Below, piece after piece: positions 10,229 to 21,123 of a DNA stretch of 64,000 nucleotides. Source of the DNA: an uncultured Alphaproteobacteria bacterium (GTDB lineage: Bacteria > Pseudomonadota > Alphaproteobacteria > HIMB59 > GCA-002718135); assembly GCA_902615845.1 (NCBI GenBank), contig CACMQS010000002.1, positions 62,001 to 126,000 of the forward strand, read 5' to 3'. Within the stretch, counting starts at the first letter, position 1; each line of letters starts with the position of its first letter. The notes under the pieces were generated by a model. That model had not been told where the DNA came from. It saw only the letters and a program-made list of their open reading frames with translations, and searched no databases. The translations under genes and the position numbers were made by a program.

Positions 10229-11233
10229 ATGAACATTCAGAAAGCAAAATTACCAACATCAAGTAGTGTGGCAAAGCTAGCAGGTGTGTCACAATCGGCT
10301 GTTTCACGATGCTTTACAAAAGGAGCAAGCATTTCTAATAGAACAAAATTGAGAGTTATCGAAGCAGCAAAAAAACTAGGATATAAACCACAGTCCTTTT
10401 CAACTAATTCTCTGAGTTTAGATGAGGGAGGTTTAGTTGGTGTTATATTACCATATATTACGAATAGATATTATCCTGAAGTGCTTATCGAATTACATGA
10501 AGCTCTAAGAGTATCAGGGTATAGAATTTTATTAATTACTACTGATGATGGTGAGGAATTAGATGATAATTTAATTCAACCCTACTTAAAAGAAAAGTTA
10601 GTTGCGATTGTTTCAGCAACAAAGCCTACTGATGCGTTTGTAGAAAACTGTTTAGCCAAACAAATTCAACTTATTGCATTTAATAGAAATTGGAAAATAC
10701 CTACACTGAGTTCTGTAGCTTGTGATCATAAGTATGGTGGAGAAGCGGCGGCAGAACATTTCGTTAATAATGGGCATACTAAAATAGGAATGGTTGAAGG
10801 ACCAATTGGATCATTTGTAAGTGAAGAAAGATGTAAAGGTTTCAAAAACTATTTAAATAATTTAGACAAAATTAAACTGTTTCATGAAAGAGGAAATTTT
10901 ACATATGAAGGAGGTTTAGATTCAGCAAAAAAACTTTTAAAAAATAATATTACAGCATTGTTTTGTGCTGATGATATTATGGCTTTTGGTTGTGTTGATT
11001 ATATTAAAAAAAATACAAAACTTAATATACCAGAAGAGATAGAGGTAATTGGATATGATGACATATCTTCAGCAAATTGGCATTCATATAATTTAACAAC
11101 AATTAGACAACCAGTAAGACAAATGTCTAAACTTGTAACCCAAATAATAGATGATAACATTAAGGATCCAGAGTTAGAGCCTATCAATCATTTAATTCAG
11201 GGTAAATTTATTTATCGAAATACAACTAGATAA
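10229..11233 (+). CDS. LacI family transcriptional regulator
   Basis: N-terminal HTH (SSVAKLAGVSQSAVSRCFTKGASISNRTKLRVIEAAKKLGYKPQ) plus periplasmic-binding-like domain. Confidence 0.93.
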   Translation: MNIQKAKLPTSSSVAKLAGVSQSAVSRCFTKGASISNRTKLRVIEAAKKLGYKPQSFSTNSLSLDEGGLVGVILPYITNRYYPEVLIELHEALRVSGYRILLITTDDGEELDDNLIQPYLKEKLVAIVSATKPTDAFVENCLAKQIQLIAFNRNWKIPTLSSVACDHKYGGEAAAEHFVNNGHTKIGMVEGPIGSFVSEERCKGFKNYLNNLDKIKLFHERGNFTYEGGLDSAKKLLKNNITALFCADDIMAFGCVDYIKKNTKLNIPEEIEVIGYDDISSANWHSYNLTTIRQPVRQMSKLVTQIIDDNIKDPELEPINHLIQGKFIYRNTTR

Positions 11234-11236
11234 AAA

Positions 11237-11928
11237 TTGGGTAAAGTAATTTTAATCCCTGGATACATGTGTAACAAAAATATTTGGGATGCACAAATAT
11301 CTATTCTAAAAAAAAGATATAATGTTTCCATTCCTTCTCTAAAGAATATTGCTACAGTTGATGATGCTGTACAAAAAATCATAAACAAAAATAAAAAAAA
11401 ATTTCTGTTATTGGTTTTTCAATGGGAGGATTTATTGCAATAAAATTAGCAATCGAGTATCCAGAAATATTAGATAAATTAGTTTTAATAGGAACTAATG
11501 CAAGAAATATTTCACAAAAAAGAAAGTTGCTTTTAGAAAAGTCATTAACAACCTTAAATAAAAATAACTTCGCAAAATTATTTTATAAAAAAAACTATAG
11601 TTCCTATTTTTCTAATAAAGATTTGAAAAATACATCATACCAAAATACTGTTTATTTAATGGCTAAACAATTAGGATATAAAACTTTTTTAGATCAAACG
11701 AATTTGATTCTAAAAAGACCTAATCAATTAAATAAACTAGATAAGATTGTATCAAAAACTCTTATTATTCGTGGCAAAAAAGATAAACTATCCTCTAATA
11801 TTATGAACAATGAATTAAATAAGAAAATAAAATATTCAGTTTATACAGAAATTAAAAATTCTTCTCATTTTGTAATGCTAGAGAAGCCAAAAACTTTTAA
11901 TAAAATTATTACTAATTTTTTATTTTAA
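11237..11928 (+). pseudogene. Alpha/beta hydrolase split by a frameshift in a poly-A run
   Basis: ORFs 11237-11443 and 11422-11928 are consecutive parts of one hydrolase; joining at A9 tract 11393-11401 with one added A gives KKISVIGFSMGGFIAIKLA (GxSxG). Confidence 0.8.
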
Positions 11929-11929
11929 A

Positions 11930-13060
11930 TCAAATCGTTTTAGATGCTATTTGAGTGCCCTTAACTAACGAAATTAATTTCTCATAACAAATTTTTTCAT
12001 CAACTTTTCCAAATCCAGCAAAAGTACTAAAACCACAATCTGTACCAGCCATAATTTGCTCCTTTGGTACAAAAGTAGAAAATTGTTTTAACCGATCAGC
12101 AACAACTTCCGGGTGTTCAACAAAATTTGAAGTAGAATCAATAACACCGGGCACAATAACTTTATCTCGTGGCAATTTAATCTTTTCAAAAACTTTCCAT
12201 TCATGAGCATGTCTTGGATTAGAAGACTCAATTAATAAATATTTACTTTTTGCCTTAAGTACTATTGGTAAAATTTTTTCCAAACCAATATCAAAGGTGT
12301 GAGGTCCTTCATAATTTCCCCAGCAGATATGCATTCTAATTTTGTGTTGTGGAACTGATGCCAGTGAAAGATTAAGAGCTTCAATTTGTTTTTCAGCTCG
12401 CAGCAAAAAACTTTTTTCATCTAATTCTTTAAAATTCATATGCCTTGCTAGGGCTAGATCTGGACAATCAACTTGCAAGAATAAATTATTAGAAGTAATT
12501 TGTTGATATTCTTCTGCCATAATCACGCTAAGCTTACTTAGGTACTCGTCATCATTTTTGTAAAATTTATTAGGTAAAAAAACATTTATGACTCCTGGTG
12601 AAGCAGCATTCATAAAGCCCTTAGTATGGTTATTAGCACTTAATGCAGAAGATAGATTATTTATATCTTTTAAAAGATCATCATTATTTTTAATAGAGAG
12701 TTCTCCAGTACAACAGGGTCGGGTATAAGTAGGTGTTCCCCCACTTTTAGCAATTTTATCTTTATATTCAGGAAATGCATCTAAGTCAGCTGGCGCTCTT
12801 CTTTCACTTTCACCGGAAAAACCATTAATTCTATCTTTAACATATGTAGCATAACTGATTTTACTCATTTCACCATCACTGACAAAATCAATACCTGTAT
12901 CAAGTTGTTTTTTGACAATGTCACTTACATTTTGTTTTACAACATCATCAAATTCATTTTCACTAAAACTACCTCCCTTATCTTTTGCAAAAAGTAATTC
13001 TGATAAAGCTTTAGAACGAGGTAAACTTCCTACATGTGTTGTTAGAATTTTCGTGTTCAA
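11930..13060 (-). CDS. Cobalamin-independent methionine synthase (MetE C-terminal domain)-like protein
   Basis: TTHVGSLPR start, VDCPDLALARH, HICWGNYEGPH, MAGTDCGFSTFAG; stand-alone 376 aa. Confidence 0.82.
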   Translation of the reverse strand: MNTKILTTHVGSLPRSKALSELLFAKDKGGSFSENEFDDVVKQNVSDIVKKQLDTGIDFVSDGEMSKISYATYVKDRINGFSGESERRAPADLDAFPEYKDKIAKSGGTPTYTRPCCTGELSIKNNDDLLKDINNLSSALSANNHTKGFMNAASPGVINVFLPNKFYKNDDEYLSKLSVIMAEEYQQITSNNLFLQVDCPDLALARHMNFKELDEKSFLLRAEKQIEALNLSLASVPQHKIRMHICWGNYEGPHTFDIGLEKILPIVLKAKSKYLLIESSNPRHAHEWKVFEKIKLPRDKVIVPGVIDSTSNFVEHPEVVADRLKQFSTFVPKEQIMAGTDCGFSTFAGFGKVDEKICYEKLISLVKGTQIASKTI

Positions 13061-13067
13061 TCTTTAG

Positions 13068-14039
13068 CTATCCTGTTTTCATCAAAATTTGTTTCCAAAT
13101 TTCAGTTTCATCAAACAAAATCCATTCATTTTTAATACCTCGTGGTCCAAATTCAACATGTGATATAGCCATGACATGAACTGCTGCTTGACTAGGTACT
13201 CCAAAATATCCCGAACCCGAATGAACACCATTAAGTGACCATCTAATAGCTGCCTTTCTGTACTGATTTGGTTCTTCTAAATAGCTAACATGATCAATTG
13301 AAAATGTTGCATCAGGAAATGATGACAATAGAGAAGTCCAAAAAGTTTTTACTTCTTCAACTCCGTAAGCTTTCAATCCGCCTGGTAATTCTTGATTTAT
13401 TGCTCTATCATATTTTTTATCAACTATATTAATATCTTTATTAAATATAGATTTTAGGACTTCTGCATATTCATAACCTGAATTTTTTTCCGGTAAATTT
13501 AATTGTGAATATTTTAAATCCAAAGGCGTATTTTTGTTAAAAGGAACTGCGCAATTTTCAACACCCCCTTGATTATCAATTATTTGTTTTGCATATTTTT
13601 TTGGATCTAAATTAAGTTGTCTTACGATTGCACCCTGATCTCTAACAAGCCATTCATCATACACTTGATTATCTTTGCATGCACAATCTGCAATTACTCT
13701 ATAAATAAGTTTTTTTCCTGTTGCTTTTCCATAAACACCATCATTCAAGTGGGTTGCTCTAGTTAAAATTCGGTGCGAAGATAAATACCCATCATGTTCA
13801 TTACCTATCCATATGACATCTTCACCTAAAAGTTGACGGTCAGGAAATTCTTCTAAAGTTGCATAAGTTGCTTTCACAACTGCATCAGGTCCATACACAA
13901 CTCCAGCAGGGGATCTAACTGGAATTCCTTTTGCATAATATTCTCTTATTGACTCAACATCCTTGTCTTCCCAAATTTGATATGTAATTTTTAGTATATA
14001 ATCGGGTAGATCTCTAAATTTTTGATCAAAACCCTGCAT
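13068..14039 (-). CDS. SnoaL/NTF2-like family protein (tandem domains)
   Basis: 323 aa; two SnoaL-like halves, divergent from the 5778 and 15123 proteins. Confidence 0.65.
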   Translation of the reverse strand: MQGFDQKFRDLPDYILKITYQIWEDKDVESIREYYAKGIPVRSPAGVVYGPDAVVKATYATLEEFPDRQLLGEDVIWIGNEHDGYLSSHRILTRATHLNDGVYGKATGKKLIYRVIADCACKDNQVYDEWLVRDQGAIVRQLNLDPKKYAKQIIDNQGGVENCAVPFNKNTPLDLKYSQLNLPEKNSGYEYAEVLKSIFNKDINIVDKKYDRAINQELPGGLKAYGVEEVKTFWTSLLSSFPDATFSIDHVSYLEEPNQYRKAAIRWSLNGVHSGSGYFGVPSQAAVHVMAISHVEFGPRGIKNEWILFDETEIWKQILMKTG

Positions 14040-14042
14040 CTT

Positions 14043-15014
14043 TTAATTTTTTTGGCGCACTATATAAATGCTACCTTTATCGCTACTTATATTTTTAAGG
14101 CTTCTTGTAGAGTTTTTTGGAGGGGAGAAGGCATCTCTAGAGCCAATTAACACCTTTTTATCATTACATGTAATTTCCCATTCTCCCTCCAAACATAAAT
14201 AAACTTCAGATTTTGATGAGGTGTAAGAATGGATATGAGCATTATTACCTTCAAGAAGAGTAAGTCCAAATCCAGTTTTATGACTAATGTATGGTTTAAA
14301 TTCTTTATTATGAATAGTGAAATCATCTAAATAATTTAAAATAGAATTTGAATTATAATGTTCGTCATCTAGAAAATAATTTTTTTGATCTGCATAGCGA
14401 ATTACAAATTTTTCAATTTCCTCAGAAGTGTAATGATCAAATTGTGTTAATTCATTATCTGTGATTGGTTCTATTGCTTTTTTACCATCAGGTATTTGAT
14501 TTTTTTCTAAATCAATAAGAGAGTTATCATTTAAAAGAACCATTCCAGTTTCTTTTGCTTTTTTTAACAATGAAGGAGTCCATGTAATTACTCCTGGATC
14601 ATTTTCACCTAAAACTACAAACATTAATGCTTGTTGATCACTAACATTTTGAAATCCTCTAAACATATTAGTAGGAAATGAAGCGACATCTCCTTTATGT
14701 AAAATAACCTCACCCTCTTTTCCATCTGATCCCCAATAAAAACGCCATGAACCAGAAAAGATAATAAACACCTCAGCTGTTGTATGACTATGAAGCCCAG
14801 AACCATTCATCGGTGCAGCACTTACTGCCCCAATATTAAACCCATGCTCCTCAGCAATTTTTACATTTTGTTTAGAATCTTCACTTACGCCAGGACCCAC
14901 TAATGAGTAATTCAATCTATCTTGATGTCCTTTTAATTTACCCTCAACAAAAGGAACCTTACTTGGTATTAAATCATTAAATCTCGCAAGACGACTTTCT
15001 ATATTTATTGACAT
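14043..15014 (-). CDS. Cupin (bicupin) domain protein
   Basis: SGLHSHTTAEVFIIFSGSWRFYWG and AHIHSYTSSKSEVYLCLEGEWEIT motifs. Confidence 0.82.
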   Translation of the reverse strand: MSINIESRLARFNDLIPSKVPFVEGKLKGHQDRLNYSLVGPGVSEDSKQNVKIAEEHGFNIGAVSAAPMNGSGLHSHTTAEVFIIFSGSWRFYWGSDGKEGEVILHKGDVASFPTNMFRGFQNVSDQQALMFVVLGENDPGVITWTPSLLKKAKETGMVLLNDNSLIDLEKNQIPDGKKAIEPITDNELTQFDHYTSEEIEKFVIRYADQKNYFLDDEHYNSNSILNYLDDFTIHNKEFKPYISHKTGFGLTLLEGNNAHIHSYTSSKSEVYLCLEGEWEITCNDKKVLIGSRDAFSPPKNSTRSLKNISSDKGSIYIVRQKN

Positions 15015-15122
15015 ATTAAGAAAAATTATATTTTATGCATTTTTAATGAATATTATTCAAAATATTGAATAAATCAATTAAATATTGAGCCTAAACTGTG
15101 AGTAACTAAAACTAAGTAAATT

Positions 15123-16217
15123 ATGACAGAAATTGAAAATTTTAATACTGGAATAAAAAAAGAAGGAAGCACTGAAGTAATTAATTTAAATCCAAAGATA
15201 AATATAGCAAATAAAAAAAAAATCAGAATTCTTTTAAAAAATATAGCTGAATCCAATTCAGAAAATATTAATAAAAATATTAGTGATGCGTATCATGATG
15301 ATGCAGAAATAAGAACCTTCCATCCACTTAATGACTTAAAAGGCATTTCTGAAATAACAGAAAAATTATGGAAACCGCTTTTAAATGCATTTCCTGATCT
15401 TGAGAGAAGGGATAACCTAATTCTTGGGGGTTCTTTTCAAAACTCAGTTTTTGTTTCAACAATAGCTCATTTAACTGGGACTTTTGTTAATCCATGGCTT
15501 AATGTTCCTGCTCATGGCAAAACTATACATTTAAGAATATGTGAAGCGCATCAAATTAAAGATAATAAAATCATTCAATCACATATTTTGATTGATACTC
15601 TAGATTTTATTCGTCAGGCAGGATTTTGGCCAATAAATAAATCATTAGGAGTAGAAGGAATGTGGCCTGGTCCTATAACCGGTGATGGTACAACATTTGA
15701 AAATATGGATGATGAGTTGTCCATCAATTCGATGAATCAAGCTTTAACAATGCAGAGAAGTTTAAATATAAAACCAGAAACAGATCCTGGATCAACGCAT
15801 GAATACGTTAGAGATAAATTACTAAATCATCCTCAAAAAGAATTCTGGCATCCTAAAATGATGTGGTACGGACCTTGCGGTATTGGTACAGCAAGAGGTT
15901 TAAAAGGATATGTTGATCACCATCAATTACCTTTTAGGTTTACATTTAAAGAGAGAGATTATTGGAAAATTGGTCATTATATAGAAATAGCTGATGGTAA
16001 TTATTCAATGACATCAGGCTGGCAAAGTATTGAGTGTATACATGGTTCTAATGAGTGGCTAGGCTACCAAGGTACTGGTAAAGCTGTCACAATAAGAGTT
16101 ATGGATTTTTATTTACATCATGAAGGGCGAATTAGAGAAAATTGGGTACCAATGGACATAGCACACATATTAGATCAAATAGGCATTGATATCTTTAAAT
16201 TAATTCATAAAAAATAA
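15123..16217 (+). CDS. SnoaL-like / ester cyclase family protein, tandem-domain
   Basis: 364 aa; [58 protein letters not shown] match the 5778-6851 paralogue. Confidence 0.75.
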   Translation: MTEIENFNTGIKKEGSTEVINLNPKINIANKKKIRILLKNIAESNSENINKNISDAYHDDAEIRTFHPLNDLKGISEITEKLWKPLLNAFPDLERRDNLILGGSFQNSVFVSTIAHLTGTFVNPWLNVPAHGKTIHLRICEAHQIKDNKIIQSHILIDTLDFIRQAGFWPINKSLGVEGMWPGPITGDGTTFENMDDELSINSMNQALTMQRSLNIKPETDPGSTHEYVRDKLLNHPQKEFWHPKMMWYGPCGIGTARGLKGYVDHHQLPFRFTFKERDYWKIGHYIEIADGNYSMTSGWQSIECIHGSNEWLGYQGTGKAVTIRVMDFYLHHEGRIRENWVPMDIAHILDQIGIDIFKLIHKK

Positions 16218-16219
16218 TT

Positions 16220-17542
16220 ATGGCAATTGAATATTTAAAAAAAGGTTTAGATGAAAAACAAAGAATTGAAGATAATGATAAAGTAAAAAAAATTGTTGAG
16301 GAAACATTAAGTAAAATTGAATCAGAAGGTGATAAATATGTTAGAGAATTATCACAAAAATTTGATAACTATTCTCCAGATAGTTTTAGATTAAGTGAAG
16401 ATCAAATAAATCAATTAATGAGTGAAGTCTCTGACGAAGACAAAGAAGATATTAAATTTGCTCAAAAACAAGTGCGATCATTTGCAGAAGCACAACTTAA
16501 AACTTTAAGTGAATTAGAAGTAGAAACGCATCCAGGTGTTATTCTTGGTCATAAAAATATACCAGTACAAGCAGTTGGATGTTATGTACCTGCCGGAAAA
16601 TTCCCAATGGTAGCTTCTGCTCATATGTCAGTTGTTACAGCCTCTGTTGCTGGGGTTCCAAGAATTGTTGCTACTACTCCACCTTTTAAAGGTAAGCCAA
16701 ATCCAGCTGTCGTTACAGCAATGAAAATGGGCGGTGCTCACGAAATTTATGTTCTGGGAGGAATGCAAGGAGTTGGTGCAATGGCTATTGGTACAGAAAC
16801 TATTGAACCTGTAGATATGCTTGTTGGACCTGGCAATGCATTTGTTGCTGAAGCGAAAAGACAATTGTATGGCAAAGTTGGTATCGATTTATTCGCTGGT
16901 CCAACTGAAACAATGGTAATTGCAGATGAAACTGTTGATGGTGAAATATGTGCAACTGATCTATTAGGACAAGCAGAGCATGGATATAATTCGCCAGCTG
17001 TCATGATAACGAACTCAAGAAAACTTGCAGAAGAAACATTTAAAGAAATTGATAGAATTTTAGAAATTTTACCTACTAAAGAAACAGCAAGTACAAGCTG
17101 GAGAGATTATGGAGAAATAATTTTATGTGATACCTATGAGGAGATGTTATCTAAAGCAAATGAAATAGCTTCAGAACACGTTCAAGTTATGACAAAAAAA
17201 GATGATTGGTTTTTAGAAAATATGACATCTTATGGAGCCCTATTTTTGGGTGCTAGAACTAATGTTGCTAATGGTGATAAAGTCATAGGTACTAACCATA
17301 CTCTTCCTACCAAAAAAGCTGGAAGATATACTGGTGGTTTGTGGGTTGGTAAGTTCATTAAAACCCATACTTACCAAAAGATTACAACAGATGAAGCAGC
17401 TACACTTATTGGGGAATATGGATCAAGACTTTCACATCTCGAAGGATTTATCGGTCACGCTGAACAATGTAATGTTAGAGTGAGAAGATATGGTGGTCTT
17501 AATATTGAGTATGGAAAACCAGCTTCAAAATTAAAAAATTAA
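16220..17542 (+). CDS. HisD-like dehydrogenase; candidate sulfopropanediol 3-dehydrogenase (HpsN-like) rather than histidinol dehydrogenase
   Basis: HisD-fold motifs ([59 protein letters not shown]); no other his genes nearby; 2-nt gap to upstream SnoaL gene. Confidence 0.8.
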   Translation: MAIEYLKKGLDEKQRIEDNDKVKKIVEETLSKIESEGDKYVRELSQKFDNYSPDSFRLSEDQINQLMSEVSDEDKEDIKFAQKQVRSFAEAQLKTLSELEVETHPGVILGHKNIPVQAVGCYVPAGKFPMVASAHMSVVTASVAGVPRIVATTPPFKGKPNPAVVTAMKMGGAHEIYVLGGMQGVGAMAIGTETIEPVDMLVGPGNAFVAEAKRQLYGKVGIDLFAGPTETMVIADETVDGEICATDLLGQAEHGYNSPAVMITNSRKLAEETFKEIDRILEILPTKETASTSWRDYGEIILCDTYEEMLSKANEIASEHVQVMTKKDDWFLENMTSYGALFLGARTNVANGDKVIGTNHTLPTKKAGRYTGGLWVGKFIKTHTYQKITTDEAATLIGEYGSRLSHLEGFIGHAEQCNVRVRRYGGLNIEYGKPASKLKN

Positions 17543-19413
17543 ATTTTATTATATTGTTTTAAATAAAGAATGACTTCATCTGCTAATTCTTCTGCAGATT
17601 TTATTTTTGTTTCCAAAATGATTTCAGGTGATGACGGTATTTCATAATTAGAGTCAATACCTGTAAAATTTTTTAATTTGCCAGATCTAGCTTTTTTGTA
17701 CAAACCTTTTGGATCTCTTTTTTCACACTCCTCAATCGAGGTATCAACATATATTTCTATAAATTCATCACTTTCTACTAATGCACGAGCCATTTTTCTT
17801 TCAGATTTAAAAGGTGAAATAAAAGAAACAATTGTTATTAGTCCTGCATCAACCATTAATCTGGATACTTCTGAAATTCTCCGTATATTTTCAACACGAT
17901 CTACATTAGTAAATCCTAAATCTTTATTTAATCCATGTCTAACATTGTCACCATCTAATAAGTAAGTATGCTTTCCAAGTTTATGCAACTTTTGCTCGAT
18001 TATATTAGCTATAGTAGATTTTCCTGACCCTGATAATCCTGTAAACCATAAAACACATGGCTTTTGTCCATTTATAGAGGATCGTAAATTTTTATTTATT
18101 GACATTTGATGCCATGAAATATTTGACGCTCTTCTCAGCTCATGCTCAATAACACCTGCTCCTACAGTTTGATTATTGAATTGGTCAATTATGACAAAAC
18201 TACCTAATTTTTTGTTATATTTATAGGGATTAAAAATAGTATTTTTATTTAATGCAACTTTGGTGTATCCAATTTCATTTAAGTTCAAAAATTTTGAAGC
18301 AATTTTTTCGAATGAATTAATATTTATTTTATGAACTAAATCTGTAATTTTCCCTATTGTTTGAAAGTTTATAAATTTAAAGATATAATTTCTTTCAGGT
18401 ATCATTTGTTCTTTATTCATCCAAATAATATGAGATGCAAATTGATCAGATAAAAAATAATTATTGTTTTTAATAGAGCATAATAAATCACCTCTAGAAA
18501 TATCAACTTCTTTGTCCAATGTTAGTGTTACCGCTTGCCCCTTAACGGCAAAGTCACTTTCTCCTTTTGGAGTTAATATTTTAATAATTTTAATTCTCTC
18601 CTTGCTTGAAAAGACGTGAACCTCATCATTAACTTTTATTTTTCCTGAAGTGATTGTTCCGCTATATCCTCTAAATTCAGAGCTCAATCTATTAACAAAT
18701 TGTATTGGTAATGAAAAAATTTCTTCTTCTAAAGGCTCCTTTAAGCTAATTTCTTCAAGCTCTTCAATTAAAGATTTTCCATTGTACCAAGATATGTTTG
18801 TATTTTTTTGAAATACATTATCACCAACTAAAGCAGATATTGGAATAAACTTTCGTAAATTAAAATTAAATTCTCTTGCAAAGTTTTTAAAAGAAGCAAT
18901 TATATCTTTAAATTTTTTTTCATCATAATTGATTAAATCCATTTTATTTACTGAAACTATAATATTTTCAATTCCGAGAAGAGATAAAATAAATGTGTGT
19001 CTTTTTGTTTGGTCAAGAATACCTTTAGTTGCGTCAACTAATATAATACCAACATCTGAGTTCGATGCTCCTGTAACCATATTGCGTGTGTATTCCTCAT
19101 GACCAGGAGTATCGGCAATAATAAATTTACATTTTTCAGTCTCAAAATAACGATAAGCAACATCTATAGTTATTCCCTGCTCTCTTTCAGCTTGTAAACC
19201 ATCAATTAATAATGCTAAATCAATTTGCTTACCTTGAGTGCCATACTTTTCACTTTCAATCTTAGTTTGACTTAACTGATCACTGTAAATATTTTTTGAA
19301 TCAAATAATAGTCTGCCAATGAGTGTTGATTTACCATCATCAACGGAACCACAAGTTAAAATTTTTAATTGTTTTTTATTATTTTGATTTTGAAAAAAAG
19401 TTTCTATGTCCAT
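17539..19413 (-). CDS. cysNC: Bifunctional sulfate adenylyltransferase subunit 1 / adenylylsulfate kinase
   Basis: GTPase motifs ([27 protein letters not shown]) plus C-terminal APS kinase ([18 protein letters not shown]). Confidence 0.95.
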   Translation of the reverse strand: MDIETFFQNQNNKKQLKILTCGSVDDGKSTLIGRLLFDSKNIYSDQLSQTKIESEKYGTQGKQIDLALLIDGLQAEREQGITIDVAYRYFETEKCKFIIADTPGHEEYTRNMVTGASNSDVGIILVDATKGILDQTKRHTFILSLLGIENIIVSVNKMDLINYDEKKFKDIIASFKNFAREFNFNLRKFIPISALVGDNVFQKNTNISWYNGKSLIEELEEISLKEPLEEEIFSLPIQFVNRLSSEFRGYSGTITSGKIKVNDEVHVFSSKERIKIIKILTPKGESDFAVKGQAVTLTLDKEVDISRGDLLCSIKNNNYFLSDQFASHIIWMNKEQMIPERNYIFKFINFQTIGKITDLVHKININSFEKIASKFLNLNEIGYTKVALNKNTIFNPYKYNKKLGSFVIIDQFNNQTVGAGVIEHELRRASNISWHQMSINKNLRSSINGQKPCVLWFTGLSGSGKSTIANIIEQKLHKLGKHTYLLDGDNVRHGLNKDLGFTNVDRVENIRRISEVSRLMVDAGLITIVSFISPFKSERKMARALVESDEFIEIYVDTSIEECEKRDPKGLYKKARSGKLKNFTGIDSNYEIPSSPEIILETKIKSAEELADEVILYLKQYNKI

Positions 19414-20312
19414 TAAAAATAACCTTCTTGTTTTTTTTTCTCCATAGATCCAATTTGATCATTATCAATAAGCCTTCCTTGTCTTTCTGAATATTTTGAC
19501 TCTAGTAATTCAATAATGATTTCTTCAACAGTAGTTGCATCAGACTCCACAGCAGCAGTTAATGGATAGCAACCCAATGTTCTAAATCTTACTTTTTTTT
19601 GTTCTATTTTTTCATTTTCTTTAATTTTTAAACGATCATCATCAACCATAATTATCATATCATTTCTACTAATAATTGGTCTTATTTTGGAAAAATATAG
19701 CGGCACTAGTGGAATGTTTTCTTGATAAATGTATTGCCAAATATCTATTTCAGTCCAATTAGATAATGGAAAAACTCTAACACTTTCACCTTGATCTATT
19801 TTAGTATTGAACAAATTCCAAAGCTCTGGTTTTTGATTTTTTGGATCCCAGCGATGTTTTTTATCTCTAAATGAAAAAATTCTTTCTTTTGCTCGTGATT
19901 TTTCTTCATCTCTTCTAGCACCTCCAAATGCAGCATCAAATTTATATTTATCTAATGCTTGTATTAAGGACTGTGTTTTCATTATATCTGTATGAATTTT
20001 TGATCCACTAGAAATAGGATTTATATTATTACGCACTCCTTCTTGGTTGATATGAACTAATAAGTCCAAATCATACTTCTTAGCAATATCATCTCTAAAT
20101 TTTATCATTTCTTTGAACTTCCATGTTGTATCAATATGCATTAACTTGAAAGGAATTTTACTCGGATAAAATGCTTTTTGAGCTAAGTGAAGCATTACAG
20201 ATGAGTCTTTACCTATTGAATAAAGCATTACAGGATTGACAAATTCTGAAGCTACCTCTCTTATTATGTGTATACTTTCAGACTCTAATTTATCTATATG
20301 TGATAATTTCAT
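19413..20312 (-). CDS. cysD: Sulfate adenylyltransferase subunit 2
   Basis: [44 protein letters not shown]. Confidence 0.95.
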   Translation of the reverse strand: MKLSHIDKLESESIHIIREVASEFVNPVMLYSIGKDSSVMLHLAQKAFYPSKIPFKLMHIDTTWKFKEMIKFRDDIAKKYDLDLLVHINQEGVRNNINPISSGSKIHTDIMKTQSLIQALDKYKFDAAFGGARRDEEKSRAKERIFSFRDKKHRWDPKNQKPELWNLFNTKIDQGESVRVFPLSNWTEIDIWQYIYQENIPLVPLYFSKIRPIISRNDMIIMVDDDRLKIKENEKIEQKKVRFRTLGCYPLTAAVESDATTVEEIIIELLESKYSERQGRLIDNDQIGSMEKKKQEGYF

Positions 20313-20313
20313 A

Positions 20314-21117
20314 TTAATTTAGTTTAGCAACATTCCCATAAGCTAAGAAATTTGGATTAATAATATTCTCCTTAGTATTGTACAAAATTTCAGTATTATC
20401 AAATGATTTTAATTTACCACCAGCTTCCTCTAAAATTACATGTCCTGCTGCAATATCCCATTCAGAAGTTGGACCTAATCTAGGATAAATATCTGCAGTT
20501 CCTTCTGCTATAATACAAAACTTTAATGAACTTCCAATTGAAATAAGCTCATACTGTGAAAAATTTTTTTCAACCCACGTATGAAATTCTTTATTTGAAT
20601 GCGAACGACTTCCAATAATTTTAATTTTAGAAACAGCATTCTTATTTATATTGATTTTTTTAAATTCAGTTAGTGTATTTATATTATCTTGAGTAATTAA
20701 TTTGTAGGAACCATTATTTTTTATTCCATAATACAATAAAGATTTCTCGGGTGCATAGATAACTCCAAAAATGGGTGAATTATTTTCAATTAATGAAATA
20801 TTTACAGTAAATTCACCATTTCTATTTATAAATTCTTTAGTTCCATCAAGTGGATCAATAAGCCAATATTTGTTCCATACTCTTCTTGTCTCCCAATTGA
20901 CTAAACTCTCTTCAGTAAGAATGGGAAAATTTTTTTCTATTTCTATCAATCTTTTTTTAATGAGATTATTAGAATTAATGTCTGCTTCTGTGATAGGTGA
21001 ATTATCTACTTTTAAATCTACATTAAAATTTTTATTGTATATTTTTAATATTTCTTTACCAGCATCTATGGCAATATTTAAAATATCTAAAACAACTTCT
21101 TGGTTATTTAAATTCAT
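20314..21117 (-). CDS. cysQ: 3'(2'),5'-bisphosphate nucleotidase
   Basis: [44 protein letters not shown]. Confidence 0.92.
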   Translation of the reverse strand: MNLNNQEVVLDILNIAIDAGKEILKIYNKNFNVDLKVDNSPITEADINSNNLIKKRLIEIEKNFPILTEESLVNWETRRVWNKYWLIDPLDGTKEFINRNGEFTVNISLIENNSPIFGVIYAPEKSLLYYGIKNNGSYKLITQDNINTLTEFKKININKNAVSKIKIIGSRSHSNKEFHTWVEKNFSQYELISIGSSLKFCIIAEGTADIYPRLGPTSEWDIAAGHVILEEAGGKLKSFDNTEILYNTKENIINPNFLAYGNVAKLN

Positions 21118-21123
21118 ATTTTG

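Noticed and set aside
16628-17004. Minus-strand ORFs within the HisD-like gene
   Set aside because: Antisense shadow ORFs within a well supported CDS.
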